Assembly: GCA_947646735.1 (NCBI GenBank) | Contig: CANTFK010000756.1 | Span: forward strand, 243,682-307,681 | Reading direction: 5' to 3' | DNA: 64,000 nucleotides | From: Peronospora farinosa | Lineage: Eukaryota > Oomycota > Peronosporomycetes > Peronosporales > Peronosporaceae | Shown here: piece after piece, positions 20,396-32,096 of the stretch | Numbering within the stretch: the first letter of the stretch is position 1 | Layout of the letters: each line of letters opens with the position of its first letter | Made by a program: the position numbers and the translations under genes | Notes under the pieces: generated by a model | Seen by the model: only the letters and a program-made list of their open reading frames with translations | Database searches by the model: none | What the model was told of the DNA's origin: nothing

Positions 20396-22717
20396 ATGCA
20401 GCCTACATCACTGGATCCAATGCCTTTGTCCAGTGACAATGGTCCCCTTAAATCTGCTTTTGGAGAGATTGTACATCGTGGCTGGCTTAACCTCAAGACT
20501 CGCAGTATGGTGAACGTACGACCGAGACACATGCGCTACTGTATCTTGACACGTGATACGCTGCTGTTTAGTACGTTCAAGTTTCAGCCCAGTACAGGTG
20601 ACTTACAATCGGGACTGGTGAAGCCTTTACGCAGCTATAAAGTCCTGGGTGTGGCGCCCTGGGATGGTCGACGCTTTGCCTTCCTCATGAGTGTAAAGCA
20701 AGTGGATGACAATGCAGACAAAGTGCTGGAAATCGACTGCCCTACGGCCACAGCTGCTAGTAACTGGATCCACAATTTACGAGCATTGACGAGTCGTGTA
20801 GACGAGGAATGGCCTCCGACTCCGGCTTCGGTGCCAATAGGGGGAAGTGATCAAATCTCTTCATCTGACTCTCCGTCTGAGAAGGTTAATTTGGCTGCAA
20901 ATAACAAGAAGGAGGCTAACTTGTGGGTCAAAGGAGCATCGGTGCATCGAGGGCTGCTCAATACTTCTGGCGAAAATAATTGCTTCTTGAATGTGGTGAT
21001 TCAAAGCTTTTGGCACTTGACGTCTATGCGACACTTCTTGCTGCATGTGGAAGTGAAGGAGGAGTCTCGTACAGTGGAGACAAATGTACTGCGTGCACTG
21101 AAATTAATGATGACGGAGTATGATGACACGTCCAGTGGCGTGCTGCACTCGCGTGCTATTCGTAAAGGATTGAGTGTGCTGTTTTCGGCAGACAAAAACT
21201 TTCAAGAAGGTGCTATGTACGATGCGGAGGAGACGCTTCTTGCACTACTCAACTTGATGCATCAGCAAACGGTAGCGACGGAGATTGAGGAGACCCATAA
21301 GACGACGATGATGGTAAGGTCGTTGGTCCGACTTGTGAGCGCCGATGCATACGAGGAAAAGCCGCAGGCAGTATTTGATGACAACAGCATTCCGCACCTG
21401 GTCTTTTCACACCAAATTTATGATCGATATTCGTGTGGGAGTTGCAATCATAGCTCGCCATGGGACCTGTACTCTAATCTCGTGTACTCGACGTACGCGA
21501 GTGACTTGTATGCTTGTAAGTACGAATCGATGGAGCATATGTTGCGTCGACTCACAGCACAGGAGGCGGACGTTGCGTCCAAGTGCGAACAAAAAGGATG
21601 CAGTGGCAAGCTAAGTAAGGAGCGGGTTATTCATCGTTTTCCCATGGTGTTTACAATGTCAATTCTTTGGGCAACTCAGAACGCATCGAAGGAACAAGTG
21701 CAAGGAGTGCTAAGAAACATTGAAGACCGCATGGATTTGGCCAAGTGCTTTGATGCTGCTGGACCGGTCATCCGCTTTAAAAACGGTGGAGTGCGTACAA
21801 CATACCGCTTGCGCGGTTTTGTTTGTTACTATGGACGACATTACGTGGCTCTATTTTACAGCACCGCGCACGAAATGTGGTTACTTTTTGACGACTCGCG
21901 GGTTCTTGAGATAGGTACTTGGAGCAATGTTGTCTTGGAGTGTCTAAAGGGACGGTTCCAACCAGTTTTGCTGTTTTACGAACTTCCTGACCAACGCAAG
22001 GACTCGTCCGTTGGTATCTTTCTAAATGATGGATCAAATAACGTGGAAAGACAGAAGAGTTTATCAATCGGGTCTCAGCCTGGCGAACCGTCTATCAAGG
22101 AAGAATCGTCAGAAAATGAGCGTCACAAAGACAATGTAGAGCTTCACAGTGTAGATGAAGAATCAACCCTTTCCAGTGGGCGAGGCGGTGCGCAAGCAGT
22201 AACGGAGCTGGAAGCAAATCCAGACTTTGAACTGGAAGAGCTAAGCCTTTGTGACTCCATTATGCAGAATATTACGCCGGTGTCGGCGGCCATCGCCATG
22301 TGCCCTCGTACAATCTCTATGAATGCACCTCTGGGTGAGGACGAATACGACGTGCGCTTTGGTGATTCGTGCTTACTTGGTATGTACTTGGAGAAGGTCG
22401 ACAACGAGCTATGTGTGACCAGCTTTCCGCGTGGAGCAAAGGGTGGTATGTTTGGTGCTGAAAAGTGCCGCCAGATCGGTATATTTGACACCATTTTGCA
22501 GGCCAACGGCCACCCGCTTCAACACTATCAGGTGGATCGCGCTTTAAAGATGATCAAAGCTCAGACACGTCCGCTAGTAATCCGATTCCGCAAGTCCAAG
22601 CGTGTGCAGCCGCTACTTGACATGGGGTTTTCCCGTGAGCTTGCCGTATATGCGTTGCAAAAGAAAAATGGTGATGTACAAGCCGCTGCTAATTATTGCT
22701 TTGAAATAACGTGCTAG
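20396..22717 (+). CDS. PH-domain ubiquitin-specific protease with C-terminal UBA
   Basis: This 773-aa protein combines three modules. A pleckstrin-homology domain lies at about 20-135 (GWLNLKTRS start, ending in the WIHNLRALT helix). A USP catalytic domain lies at about 185-510, and a UBA domain occupies the last 40 residues (LLDMGFSRELAVYAL). The Cys box GENNCFLN places the nucleophile near C196, and the His box GRHYVALFY places His near 482. A zinc CxxC pair (CGSC) lies between them. The Cys-box context is closest to the USP53/USP54 group. Between the USP and UBA there is a region resembling a PDZ-like fold (LEKVDNELCV to LVIRFRKS). It probably removes ubiquitin at membranes. The PH plus UBA combination around a USP53/54-type core is unusual. 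Single exon. Confidence 0.88.
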   Translation: MQPTSLDPMPLSSDNGPLKSAFGEIVHRGWLNLKTRSMVNVRPRHMRYCILTRDTLLFSTFKFQPSTGDLQSGLVKPLRSYKVLGVAPWDGRRFAFLMSVKQVDDNADKVLEIDCPTATAASNWIHNLRALTSRVDEEWPPTPASVPIGGSDQISSSDSPSEKVNLAANNKKEANLWVKGASVHRGLLNTSGENNCFLNVVIQSFWHLTSMRHFLLHVEVKEESRTVETNVLRALKLMMTEYDDTSSGVLHSRAIRKGLSVLFSADKNFQEGAMYDAEETLLALLNLMHQQTVATEIEETHKTTMMVRSLVRLVSADAYEEKPQAVFDDNSIPHLVFSHQIYDRYSCGSCNHSSPWDLYSNLVYSTYASDLYACKYESMEHMLRRLTAQEADVASKCEQKGCSGKLSKERVIHRFPMVFTMSILWATQNASKEQVQGVLRNIEDRMDLAKCFDAAGPVIRFKNGGVRTTYRLRGFVCYYGRHYVALFYSTAHEMWLLFDDSRVLEIGTWSNVVLECLKGRFQPVLLFYELPDQRKDSSVGIFLNDGSNNVERQKSLSIGSQPGEPSIKEESSENERHKDNVELHSVDEESTLSSGRGGAQAVTELEANPDFELEELSLCDSIMQNITPVSAAIAMCPRTISMNAPLGEDEYDVRFGDSCLLGMYLEKVDNELCVTSFPRGAKGGMFGAEKCRQIGIFDTILQANGHPLQHYQVDRALKMIKAQTRPLVIRFRKSKRVQPLLDMGFSRELAVYALQKKNGDVQAAANYCFEITC

Positions 22718-22941
22718 TTTATGGATGAGTGATTAGTAGGACAGTTATACCAATGCTCAAATAATGTATCGTGCTTTGGGAAGCGATTAATGAATGAAGT
22801 ATTTTGAAATGGACGTCTCAAATTACTATGAAACCGTTTCATCCCAGTGGTCCACACCATATCACTGGCATCCCTGTCAAATCGCATCCATTTGTACGGC
22901 TCACAAAGCATCGTGTGCGGCCAGCATTCAAGTAAAAGAGA

Positions 22942-24435
22942 ATGAAGAGCGTCGTCTCTCGTGTGACACAGAAGGCGTTTTCTCACGCACGGGGATTTCG
23001 TTCTAGTGGTCTTATAACCAATGTAATAGCAGAAGATCCTGCGATGACACGTGTATACGGTGGTCTTAAAGATGAAGATCGCATCTTTACGAATGTCTAT
23101 GGAGAAGACACTTGGCGTGTGGATGGGGCATTGCGTCGTGGAGATTGGTACCGCACAAAGGATCTTTTATGTATGGGTCCTGAATGGATTGTACAAGAGA
23201 TTAAAGACTCGGGTCTACGTGGACGTGGAGGTGCTGGCTTCCCAAGTGGTCTTAAATGGTCGTTCATGCCTAAACAGACAGACGGTCGTCCTTCTTTTCT
23301 TGTAGTCAATGCTGATGAGAGTGAACCAGGCACATGCAAAGACCGAGAGATTATGCGAAAAGACCCACATAAACTAGTAGAAGGCTGTCTTCTTGCTGGA
23401 TTTGCCATGCGTGCGCGTGCTGCGTACATTTACATTCGTGGCGAGTTCTTTAATGAGGCTTTGATCCTTCAGGAAGCTATTCATGAGGCTTATCAACGTG
23501 GATTCCTTGGTGAAAATGCTTGTGGATCTGGATATGACTTTGATGTGTATCTACATCGTGGTGCTGGTGCTTATATTTGTGGAGAGGAGACTGGACTGCT
23601 GGAGAGTCTGGAAGGCCGCCAGGGTAAACCTCGACTCAAACCACCTTTCCCGGCTAATACGGGCTTGTATGGATGTCCCACGACGGTGACGAACGTGGAG
23701 ACAGTGGCTGTGTCTCCGACGATCCTACGTCGTGGGGGATCGTGGTTTGCTAGCCTTGGACGTAAGAACAACCATGGGACCAAGCTTTTCTGCATCTCTG
23801 GACATGTTAATAATCCATGCATAGTAGAAGAGGAAATGAGCATTCCTCTTCGTGATTTAATTGATCGTCACTGCGGTGGCGTTCGTGGTGGATGGGACAA
23901 CTTGCAGGCGTGTATCCCTGGTGGGTCTTCTGTCCCTGTGTTGGATGAGGAATTATGCCAGGATATCATGATGGATTATGATGATTTGAAGCAGCGTGGT
24001 GGCTCCGGTCTAGGCACGGCGGCCGTCACCATTTTTGACAAGAGTGTTGACATGGTGGGTGCCATCCGTCGGTACTCGCACTTCTACACCCACGAGAGTT
24101 GTGGTCAGTGCACGCCGTGCCGTGAAGGCACTGGCTGGATGGAGAAGGTACTTACCCGCATGGAGACGGGTGAGGCCGAACTTGAGGAGATCCCGATGCT
24201 GGAGGAAATCTCGCGTCAGATCGAGGGCCACACGATCTGCGCTCTGGGTGACGCTGCCGCCTGGCCCGTACAGGGTCTGATCCGCAAGTTTAAGCATAAG
24301 ATTGTGGAACGCATCGAGGATCCGTCCAGCTTTAAGCCGGAAGATCACTTTCAAAAGTCGTGGCCCGGTGCTCCCCTTGAGAACCAAACGTGGGTGGACA
24401 AGTTTTCCGACGGCTCGGCTTACAAGTCTGCGTAA
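22942..24435 (+). CDS. NADH:ubiquinone oxidoreductase flavoprotein 1 (complex I, 51 kDa)
   Basis: This 497-aa subunit carries FMN and the N3 iron-sulfur cluster, where NADH is oxidised in the mitochondrial matrix arm of complex I. Residues 1-30 are Arg/Ser-rich without acids, a mitochondrial presequence. The FMN/NAD site [10 protein letters not shown] is near 93. The cluster Cys pattern CGQCTPC is near 387, and the fourth ligand lies in [10 protein letters not shown] near 432. Length and all motifs match NDUFV1/NuoF. The ATG at 22942 gives the presequence. The gene begins 225 bp after the USP stop on the same strand. Confidence 0.97.
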   Translation: MKSVVSRVTQKAFSHARGFRSSGLITNVIAEDPAMTRVYGGLKDEDRIFTNVYGEDTWRVDGALRRGDWYRTKDLLCMGPEWIVQEIKDSGLRGRGGAGFPSGLKWSFMPKQTDGRPSFLVVNADESEPGTCKDREIMRKDPHKLVEGCLLAGFAMRARAAYIYIRGEFFNEALILQEAIHEAYQRGFLGENACGSGYDFDVYLHRGAGAYICGEETGLLESLEGRQGKPRLKPPFPANTGLYGCPTTVTNVETVAVSPTILRRGGSWFASLGRKNNHGTKLFCISGHVNNPCIVEEEMSIPLRDLIDRHCGGVRGGWDNLQACIPGGSSVPVLDEELCQDIMMDYDDLKQRGGSGLGTAAVTIFDKSVDMVGAIRRYSHFYTHESCGQCTPCREGTGWMEKVLTRMETGEAELEEIPMLEEISRQIEGHTICALGDAAAWPVQGLIRKFKHKIVERIEDPSSFKPEDHFQKSWPGAPLENQTWVDKFSDGSAYKSA

Positions 24436-24700
24436 GTTACGGATCGCCTGGGTGTGGCCTGAGTACGGACTAGCAAGTGTGATATGTTGTACACGAACGA
24501 AATGACATGACACAAAAACCGTATCGAATGACCAGAGTTGGCCATGCGGAATCCGATGCAGAGGTCATAAAACGCTAAATACATTACAACTGAGTGATGC
24601 AAGCAATTGCGTTTGCGTACATGTATTTCTCAATTTGCTTGGCACCTTCCCCATGATTGTGGTAATTAACTCACGACACCAAAGAACGTTTGCCTCGACT

Positions 24701-25525
<825 letters not shown>

Positions 25526-25681
25526 TTAATTCAGCAACGATTACTTCTGATTGGACAAAATTGTACATTTTTATCAAGCAAAAATATTCAAGTGTTTCCC
25601 TCTCTTATCCGATCAGTAATACCCTGAAAAAGTCTAGCAACAATATCGTGTGTACCACATAAATCCTTACTTTTGTTTATC

Positions 25682-26650
25682 ATGACGCCAGCTACCAAGA
25701 CGGACTCGCTCTTCCAGTGGATTGAAGAATGCGAACACAAGCATTTGAAAGTTTTCAACTCTTCATGGGGACGTGTTCTAGACTCTGGTACAGGCCGTCA
25801 TTCTCTTACGTGGCTACTACATGGTGCAGCTTCTCATCTCATTCGAGAAGTCGTTGCTGTGACGGGGGAAAACCCTTTGGCCGCTGACCTTACGGCCGAA
25901 TTTGGCTCCAGTACGACACCATTACTTCAACTTCAGGTTGGGAACTGGCAAAATGACGATTTTTTGACCAATGAAAAATCGTTTGACGTCATTATTGCTG
26001 GTAAAACAAAAGTTGTGTGGTACATACAAAGACAGCAAATTGATGTAGCTAACGTCACGTATGTTAATATGTTTTGTATTATAGACTATTTGATTGGGGC
26101 TATTGAAGGCTTTGCACCATATTACCAAGACCAGATATGTACACGTCTGGAAAAACTGTTGGTTCCAGGAGGAAGGATTTATTTGGTGGGATTGCAGCCG
26201 TGGAGTGAATCTCAAGCTCCAGCAAGTGCCAGTGATCAAGATATTAAGGCTGAGAAACTAATTCAGGAAGTGGCACGTACACGTGACGCTTGTCTGCTAT
26301 TAGCAGGACGTCGGTGTTATCGGGAGTATCCGATTGACTGGTCGCAACGTCAGCTTGAGAAAGCGGGGATGAAAGTCACCAATAGTGTTCGACTTACCAA
26401 TGTGTATGGACGGTCTGCTATCACCCGTCAATTGGACGTGGGAAGACGTCACATACCGTTGTTTAAGGACAGTGAACTGGCGAACAACATGATTGAAGCA
26501 TTAAATCGTATAGACGAGCGTCTTGAAGAAGAATTCGGGTCTAAAAAACTTCCCAAGAAGAAGCAACACAGGATACGTTTTGGATTTGACTATGTTCTAG
26601 CTGCTTGCAAGTCTTTCGAAGCTCAAGACGAGTTAATCGAAGTCGCGTAG
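25682..26650 (+). CDS. Class I SAM-dependent methyltransferase-like protein, two exons
   Basis: The model is join(25682..26000, 26085..26650), giving 294 aa. The 84-bp intron (GTAAAA..TTATAG) is a multiple of three and lacks stops, so an unspliced reading looks open. Splicing restores IIADYLIGAIEG across the junction, a typical methyltransferase post-motif II segment. A Rossmann motif I-like stretch (VLDSGTGRHSL) lies near residue 37, and LLVPGGRIYLVG is the usual beta5-turn. The C-terminal third (residues 200-294) is basic and not recognised. The substrate is unknown. The start is the ATG at 25682; an upstream in-frame TTG is not used. Confidence 0.8.
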   Translation: MTPATKTDSLFQWIEECEHKHLKVFNSSWGRVLDSGTGRHSLTWLLHGAASHLIREVVAVTGENPLAADLTAEFGSSTTPLLQLQVGNWQNDDFLTNEKSFDVIIAGKTKVVWYIQRQQIDVANVTYVNMFCIIDYLIGAIEGFAPYYQDQICTRLEKLLVPGGRIYLVGLQPWSESQAPASASDQDIKAEKLIQEVARTRDACLLLAGRRCYREYPIDWSQRQLEKAGMKVTNSVRLTNVYGRSAITRQLDVGRRHIPLFKDSELANNMIEALNRIDERLEEEFGSKKLPKKKQHRIRFGFDYVLAACKSFEAQDELIEVA

Positions 26651-27239
26651 CGACATTGAAGCCTGTAAAGAGATTCTGTGGAACGGGCCTCTTTTCAAAT
26701 TTCAATGTCGCTTCCCCGGTACTCCACTTGTTGCGTGTCTAGCTAAAGAGTTTGACATCTCCGTCAATATGTTGATGAAGCGGCAACTGCCAACAGCTAA
26801 TAAATGAAAAGATTACAATGGTAGAGCTTTTGAACGCTGTTTCGCCGGTCAGTCGACACGAAGAGCAGGTTATGATGGCGATAACATTGATTTATTCATT
26901 GATACCCACCCAATCGGTCTTTATTGGATTGACAAGCGAAGGGGCTTTATAAATCGACAAGCATTGCGAACACGACTAGGAACTATTCTAAAGCAGACAA
27001 CGAACAACTCTTCTACGCAATATCACATTGGGTATTTATGAGTCCCAATGGCGGCCAGTGATAGGCAGACAAATAATGGACGCGATCAAAGGATGGGCAC
27101 GAGAACACGGGTTCGGAAAAGGCCGGAGTAGCAGCTGTCAAGGCTTCCGTCAAAGACCCCACCCCCTCTAATCCTAACGTGCGGTCCTGGTTCCTTAGAT
27201 TTCTCAAAGACATATTGGTCGTTTTATACTTAGAAGCTC
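26651..27239. other. Intergenic with a 3'-flanking hairpin
   Basis: Directly after the methyltransferase stop, GCGACATTGAA (26649-26659) pairs perfectly with TTCAATGTCGC (26700-26710). This could form a 3' UTR hairpin or be a repeat remnant. The remaining sequence up to the trehalase ATG has no supported gene. Confidence 0.5.
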
Positions 27240-29144
27240 ATGGTATTACGACATTCCTCTCTCTTCTTCTTCTTGCTCCATCTTTGGACCGTTGCGATTG
27301 CTTTTGCTTTAGATCAAATGTTGATTCGTCCTGCTCTGGATGTTGAGCCGCCTAAGCTCATGGGGCCTGACGAGATCACCGTCAGTCAAGCAAGTCACAA
27401 TCTCAGAAAACAAGAGATCGAGCAGCTCCAGCGTATTTACTGTCGAGGTGAGTTACTGCATGAGGTGCAAATGCAGGAGATCTTTTCAGACAGCAAACAC
27501 TTTGTGGACATGCCTATCAAAGTTACGTCGTCAGTGGATGAAGTTCTGACCGAGTTCCAGAAACTCCAATCTTCTTTTTTTGTGAACACAACAAAAGGAG
27601 AAGATTGGAAAGCTCAACTTGCTACGTTTGTCAACCAACACTTTGATCCACCAGGAGCAGAGTTGGTTTCTGTCACCCCACCAGATTATCAAGAAAAGGA
27701 GATGCCACCACAAATTGCAAATATCAGAAATGATAGTCTACGTGGTTGGGCTATGGATTTACACAAGTTGTGGAAGTTGTTAGCTCGTGTCCCTGCGTCT
27801 GTCTCGACAGACCAAGTGTCTAAGAGCTCATTTCTTCGCTCGCTTCCTATTGTTTCAGCATCGAATGAGCCACTAAGCGCATTTAAACGTCAATTTAATG
27901 GAGAAAACATTCTTGTTTTGCCTGGTGGACGTTTTCGTGAGAGTTACTACTGGGATTCGCTCTGGATTGTAAAAGGACTATTGATTAGCGGGTTGCATCA
28001 AACAGCTCGCGGGGTCGTGAATCACTTGCTCGAATATGTGGCTGAATTTGGGTTTGTTCCCAACGGAGGACGCATTTACTACCTTACACGTTCACAGCCG
28101 CCAATGCTCTCGGATATGGTAAAACTTGTTGCAAAGCTTGACAGTACCAATGCTTCAGATGGTGACATTAGCACCTGGGATCTTCAATACTTGCGTGGTG
28201 CGGTGCCTTTGCTTGAGCGCGAGTACGATTTCTGGATGGATCGTGGTACTCACGGTCATGCTGTCGAGATACTCGGATGTGAGTCTTTGCAGTCTGCAGG
28301 TGAACGTTTTGTGCTCAACCGATACGTAGCGCAAGCAGCTGAACCGCGACCGGAATCGTACCGTGAAGACTTTAATACGACATCTGCTGCTGGTGTAGAC
28401 AAGGCTTTAATCTACGACGAAATCATCGCGGCAGCGGAAAGTGGTTGGGACTTCAGCAGTCGATGGTTTGGTGACTATTCAACGCTTGAAACGATTCATA
28501 CCTCTCGAGTGATTCCTGTAGAGCTGAATTCGATTATGCACCGAGTGGAACTTAACCTTGCAGAGTTTCATAAGATACTAGGAAACTCTGTCGCATCGGC
28601 ACGATTTCTTCATGCAGCAAAAATTCGGGTGGCTGCAATGGACGCCGTGTTGTGGAGCGAGTCGGAGGGATGCTGGAAGGACTATTTGCTGGACTCCCGC
28701 GAGCATTCCAAAGTGGTGTCCGTGTCCAATTATTCTCCGCTGTGGGGAGGAATTGTCGATTCCTCTGACACATTGCGTGTGGACAAGATCGTGGCGTCTC
28801 TGGAAAAGTCTGGGCTGGTGCAGATAGGTGGTGTTCAAACCACAACTTCAGTCACAGGCCAGCAGTGGGACGCACCTAATGCCTGGCCGCCTCTGCAGGA
28901 TATCATCATTGAAGGTCTGCAGACAGCAGGCACTGAAAAAGCGCGTGCACTTGCGAAACGCCTTGTCAAGACGTGGGTCGAGGCTGGTTTCGTGGCATGG
29001 CAGAGAACGGGTTTTATGTTTGAAAAGTACAGTGCCCTGCAACTTGGTGGAATTGGCGGCGGAGGCGAGTATACGACGCAATTCGGTTTCGGTTGGTCCA
29101 ATGGTGTAATTCTTACTTTCCTCGCCAAGTACCAGACCGACTAG
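27240..29144 (+). CDS. Secreted GH37 trehalase
   Basis: This 634-aa trehalase has a classic signal peptide (residues 1 to about 24, hydrophobic core FFFLLHLWTVAIAFA), unlike its membrane-anchored paralogue at 15096. Signature 1 (PGGRFRESYYWDSLW) is near 231 and signature 2 (QWDAPNAWPP) near 542. The catalytic Asp in ESGWDFSSRW, the Glu in MFEKY and the GGGGEY loop are present. It should degrade extracellular or apoplastic trehalose to glucose. The gene is intact. It is the last host gene before the transposon nest: a copia LTR starts 24 bp after its stop codon, so its 3' UTR and polyadenylation signal must lie in or be replaced by LTR sequence. Confidence 0.95.
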   Translation: MVLRHSSLFFFLLHLWTVAIAFALDQMLIRPALDVEPPKLMGPDEITVSQASHNLRKQEIEQLQRIYCRGELLHEVQMQEIFSDSKHFVDMPIKVTSSVDEVLTEFQKLQSSFFVNTTKGEDWKAQLATFVNQHFDPPGAELVSVTPPDYQEKEMPPQIANIRNDSLRGWAMDLHKLWKLLARVPASVSTDQVSKSSFLRSLPIVSASNEPLSAFKRQFNGENILVLPGGRFRESYYWDSLWIVKGLLISGLHQTARGVVNHLLEYVAEFGFVPNGGRIYYLTRSQPPMLSDMVKLVAKLDSTNASDGDISTWDLQYLRGAVPLLEREYDFWMDRGTHGHAVEILGCESLQSAGERFVLNRYVAQAAEPRPESYREDFNTTSAAGVDKALIYDEIIAAAESGWDFSSRWFGDYSTLETIHTSRVIPVELNSIMHRVELNLAEFHKILGNSVASARFLHAAKIRVAAMDAVLWSESEGCWKDYLLDSREHSKVVSVSNYSPLWGGIVDSSDTLRVDKIVASLEKSGLVQIGGVQTTTSVTGQQWDAPNAWPPLQDIIIEGLQTAGTEKARALAKRLVKTWVEAGFVAWQRTGFMFEKYSALQLGGIGGGGEYTTQFGFGWSNGVILTFLAKYQTD

Positions 29145-29167
29145 ATGAGACTGTCGATTCTGGTAAC

Positions 29168-29821
29168 TGTGACGAAGTACAAGGTGTCGTGTCCCTGATT
29201 CTACGTGTGGCGCGTATGATGCAAGGACACATCGTTACAGTTGAGGTATGACTTGTTGGTATACACTGTAGAGTCTAGTCTAACAGAGGGGGTTGTCACC
29301 TACGAGGTTTTTTCCTCCTCAATTTCAAAGTTGCTCAGTGGAAAGCAAGTGTTCCGTGTTATATATTCCCTACTCTGTATTGTTTACCTTACAAAACGGC
29401 GACACTCACCTGCAGGGTGTGATAAGCGTGACAAGTTATGAGTCCAAGTCTCCTTGCACTGTCCAAATAACATATTAACACAATGTCTGGAGTGAGTGAG
29501 ATGTCGTCGAACGATACAGCCACTAGTGATGTGTTGACGAGTGTAAGTAAAGTTACGACCGCTGCGAGTACTGTGACGTCTGGTATTGCACCTAGTGGAT
29601 CGAGTGGGGACTCTGCCACCACAAGTGTGGGTTTGGCAGGATCGTGTGGAATGTTAAGTGGAGGTTTCACGTTTGAAAGTGGAAGTGACAGTGGCCTGCA
29701 GCTGGCGTCTGGATTTAGCGTGATGTCCGGATATGGGGTTGTTTAGTGTTCGTATTCACACAGAGATTTTAAGGAGAACGAAATCAGAAATTCCCGGTAA
29801 ACCGGCGATATATGCTGGCTA
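29168..29821 (+). mobile_element. Copia element, segment 1: 5' LTR and gag start
   Basis: Bases 29168 to about 29355 match 63514-63708 at the other end of the nest (TGTGACGAAGTAC start, shared CTTGTTGGTATACACTGTA and GTTGTCACCTAC), so this is the 5' LTR. An 11-15 bp block is missing, and it diverges after GTGGAAAGCAA. A Ser/Thr/Gly-rich frame at 29483-29746 may be the start of gag. From 29771 the sequence encodes the C-terminal integrase block PGKPAIYAGY, so most of gag-protease-integrase is deleted. The segment is cut at 29821 by Gypsy-1 and continues at 45816. Confidence 0.75.
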
Positions 29822-30280
29822 TGTAATGGGGCACCCTCCGACTATACTGATTACAGTATAGCCTACTTTCACTGATTACAGTGAAAGCAGGTGCCTCAAT
29901 TACCTCTCTTACACAAGAGGCAGAGGAAGCTTTACTTCTAAACAAACGCTTAGAAGTAGGGGAAAAGAAAACTGTATTTAATATAGTTAACTATCTAATA
30001 AAACTAATCTGTTATAACCTATGTTAACTATATTAAACTACAACTATGTATGTCGACAACTTGCCCTCCACTCATTGCGCGCATCCATCGGTCATTGGTC
30101 AGCGCGTTGGTTGATATGATGGCCCATATCAACCAATGAGAGGGCATCTCCAACTTCAAGGAGATCTAGGAACAATATTATAAGAAAAGGTAATATTGTC
30201 AAAATATTATTAGTTATAATAATATTTTATTGACACTTCATATAAGTGTCAATATTATGTAACGAGCTCACCCCGTTACA
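29822..30280 (-). repeat. Gypsy-1 3' LTR
   Basis: 459 bp, nearly identical to 45352-45810. On the minus strand it is preceded by a G-rich polypurine tract (G8 at about 30284-30291). It contains short palindromes such as ATAGTTAAC..GTTAACTAT and ATTGGTTGATATG..CATATCAACCAAT. Confidence 0.97.
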
Positions 30281-30378
30281 TCACCCCCCCCATGAACCAA
30301 CAGTCACATAAGTGACTGTTTAGTGACTATGGGAAAGGAGAACTTGTTGAATTTTCTTTCATTCAACAATTTTACGCT

Positions 30379-32096
30379 ATGACAAATTCAATGCGCGTCG
30401 CTGCTAAGGCAGCTAAGAGCTCGGCTGCACGCCTGTGTGCAGCCGCTACTGAGGCTTTACAGCCTCAGCCAGCAGACACTCATGTGTCTGCTGGAAGTCA
30501 GCATTAGCCTTCAACGCCTGTTGCAGGCTCACGTAGCGCTTCGCCACGTGAAGATGTTGACCCAGAGTTAGTCGTTGACTACTCTGGTGAGTCGGATGAC
30601 GCATCCTACTCAAAGCCACCTGTGTCACTCCCGGGCTCTCCCCGGGGTGATACCTCGTCGTCGAATGTTACGAAGAGGGATCGTGGTACATTGAGTGAAT
30701 CAATGTACCGTGAAATGTTCGGGTCGTCTGATGAATCAGACGACTCGCCAAACGAGTCGAAGGATAGTGACTCGGGTGGGGACCGTAAGGGTGATGTCAG
30801 TGCTTCTACTGACATCAATGCTCATAGTGTCGGTACTTCTGTTGACACTAATGCTCGTGGTGTCGGTACTTCTGTTGACACCACGCAGGAGGCTTTAGAC
30901 CGCAACGTATTGCGTCTTGCTCCTGATCGCAAGCCATGGATGCTACCTAAGCATCTGCTTGATCGTTGGTTTTTCCAGACCAACGAACGGTTCCCCATAC
31001 CGTTGTTTGATGCGTCAAAGCTTCATGGCCTTGACGCCAGTGCGAAGAACTTTCGCACTGAGAACGATTATTACATCGATGTGTTCCTTGAACATCGATG
31101 GTATGGCCCACACAAGAAGCGTGAGGCCGACGCGTTCCTCCAATCTTGGAACGCGTTTATCACCAACGTTTTAAACGTTGGGAAAGAGGCTTGGTTTCAA
31201 AGACTTTATGCTAGCCGCAATAATTTTAAGAAGCAAAGTACTTCCGGTGCATGCTATCGTTTGCACCGGTTATCTAGAGAGGCAGTCCTGTTATGCCTCT
31301 CTTGGGGCGACCCATGCCCGGGGTGCCTGAGCACCTCGTCAAGAGCGCCTAAGGAGGCGTACCTTCTTACTGAGCCCTGGTGGAGGGCTCGCATCTCTTC
31401 TGAGATGCGTGAAGGGATTGCTACTTTGCAATCCCTTTACGAGCGCGCTGGGCGCTCGTTTTCCAATGGTCCTTCATCATCGGGTGCCCCTTGTCGTACT
31501 GTTCGACAAGGCCGGGAACGTCGGCCATCAGTTGGGCCCGAGGTTCCCAGCTATCCACCGAAGGCGGATAGCCACGCCACCGAACGAGATAACTCGTCCG
31601 ACGTCCCTTCACCTCGCGGTGCTTTAGTAAGCGTTCTTGGAGGAAGCGCTTCCCACCATGGGAGTCCACCAGCGGATGCGGTGGTGGAGGGAAAACCCTG
31701 TCCGATTCTTTCATCGGACTTGGCTGCTGAGTTAGACGGGTTTGCCCGTGTAACTCGTGAGCTCCGTTGTGATGTTGATCACGAACGGGATAAGCGTCGC
31801 CGCTTAGAGGACATTTGCGACAGCTTGGGTTTTACCATGAGAGGTCTCGGGCGAACAATGCTGTCGCACTATTGGAGAATGAGCGGCGTCTTCATTCTCT
31901 GAGTAACGAGCTGGCGACAGCTCGTCAGGAGATCGTCCAATATCATGGGAAGATCTCATCTCTACACGACCAGATATCGAATCTGGTTCGTGACAACAAG
32001 AATCTGAAGGGGATTCTTGAGAGTAATGGCTATCTTCGTCGTTCGAAGAAGCCGCGTACTGAACGTACGGACGAAGACGTCCCACGTAAAACGTAG
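30379..32096 (+). pseudogene. Antisense gene of Gypsy-1 (aORF-1), one amber codon and one frameshift
   Basis: An ATG at 30379, 99 bp inside the 3' LTR, opens a frame running to 31902, interrupted only by TAG at 30505-30507. Near 31835 the reading shifts into a second frame that continues to 32096. The predicted protein (about 570 aa) has an acidic Ser-rich start, then a folded-looking part with FLQSWNAFI (about 31135-31161). CPGC follows at 31315-31326, then a Ser/Pro/Arg-rich stretch and a coiled coil (VALLENERRLHSLSNELATA) with a basic end. It lies opposite the chromodomain and GPY/F coding DNA, but its best-conserved part lies where no sense gene exists. Function unknown; see findings. Confidence 0.65.

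Noticed and set aside
26001..26084. Internal insert in the methyltransferase read as protein
   Set aside because: GT..AG ends, low similarity of the encoded 28 residues and restoration of the motif after removal show it is an intron.
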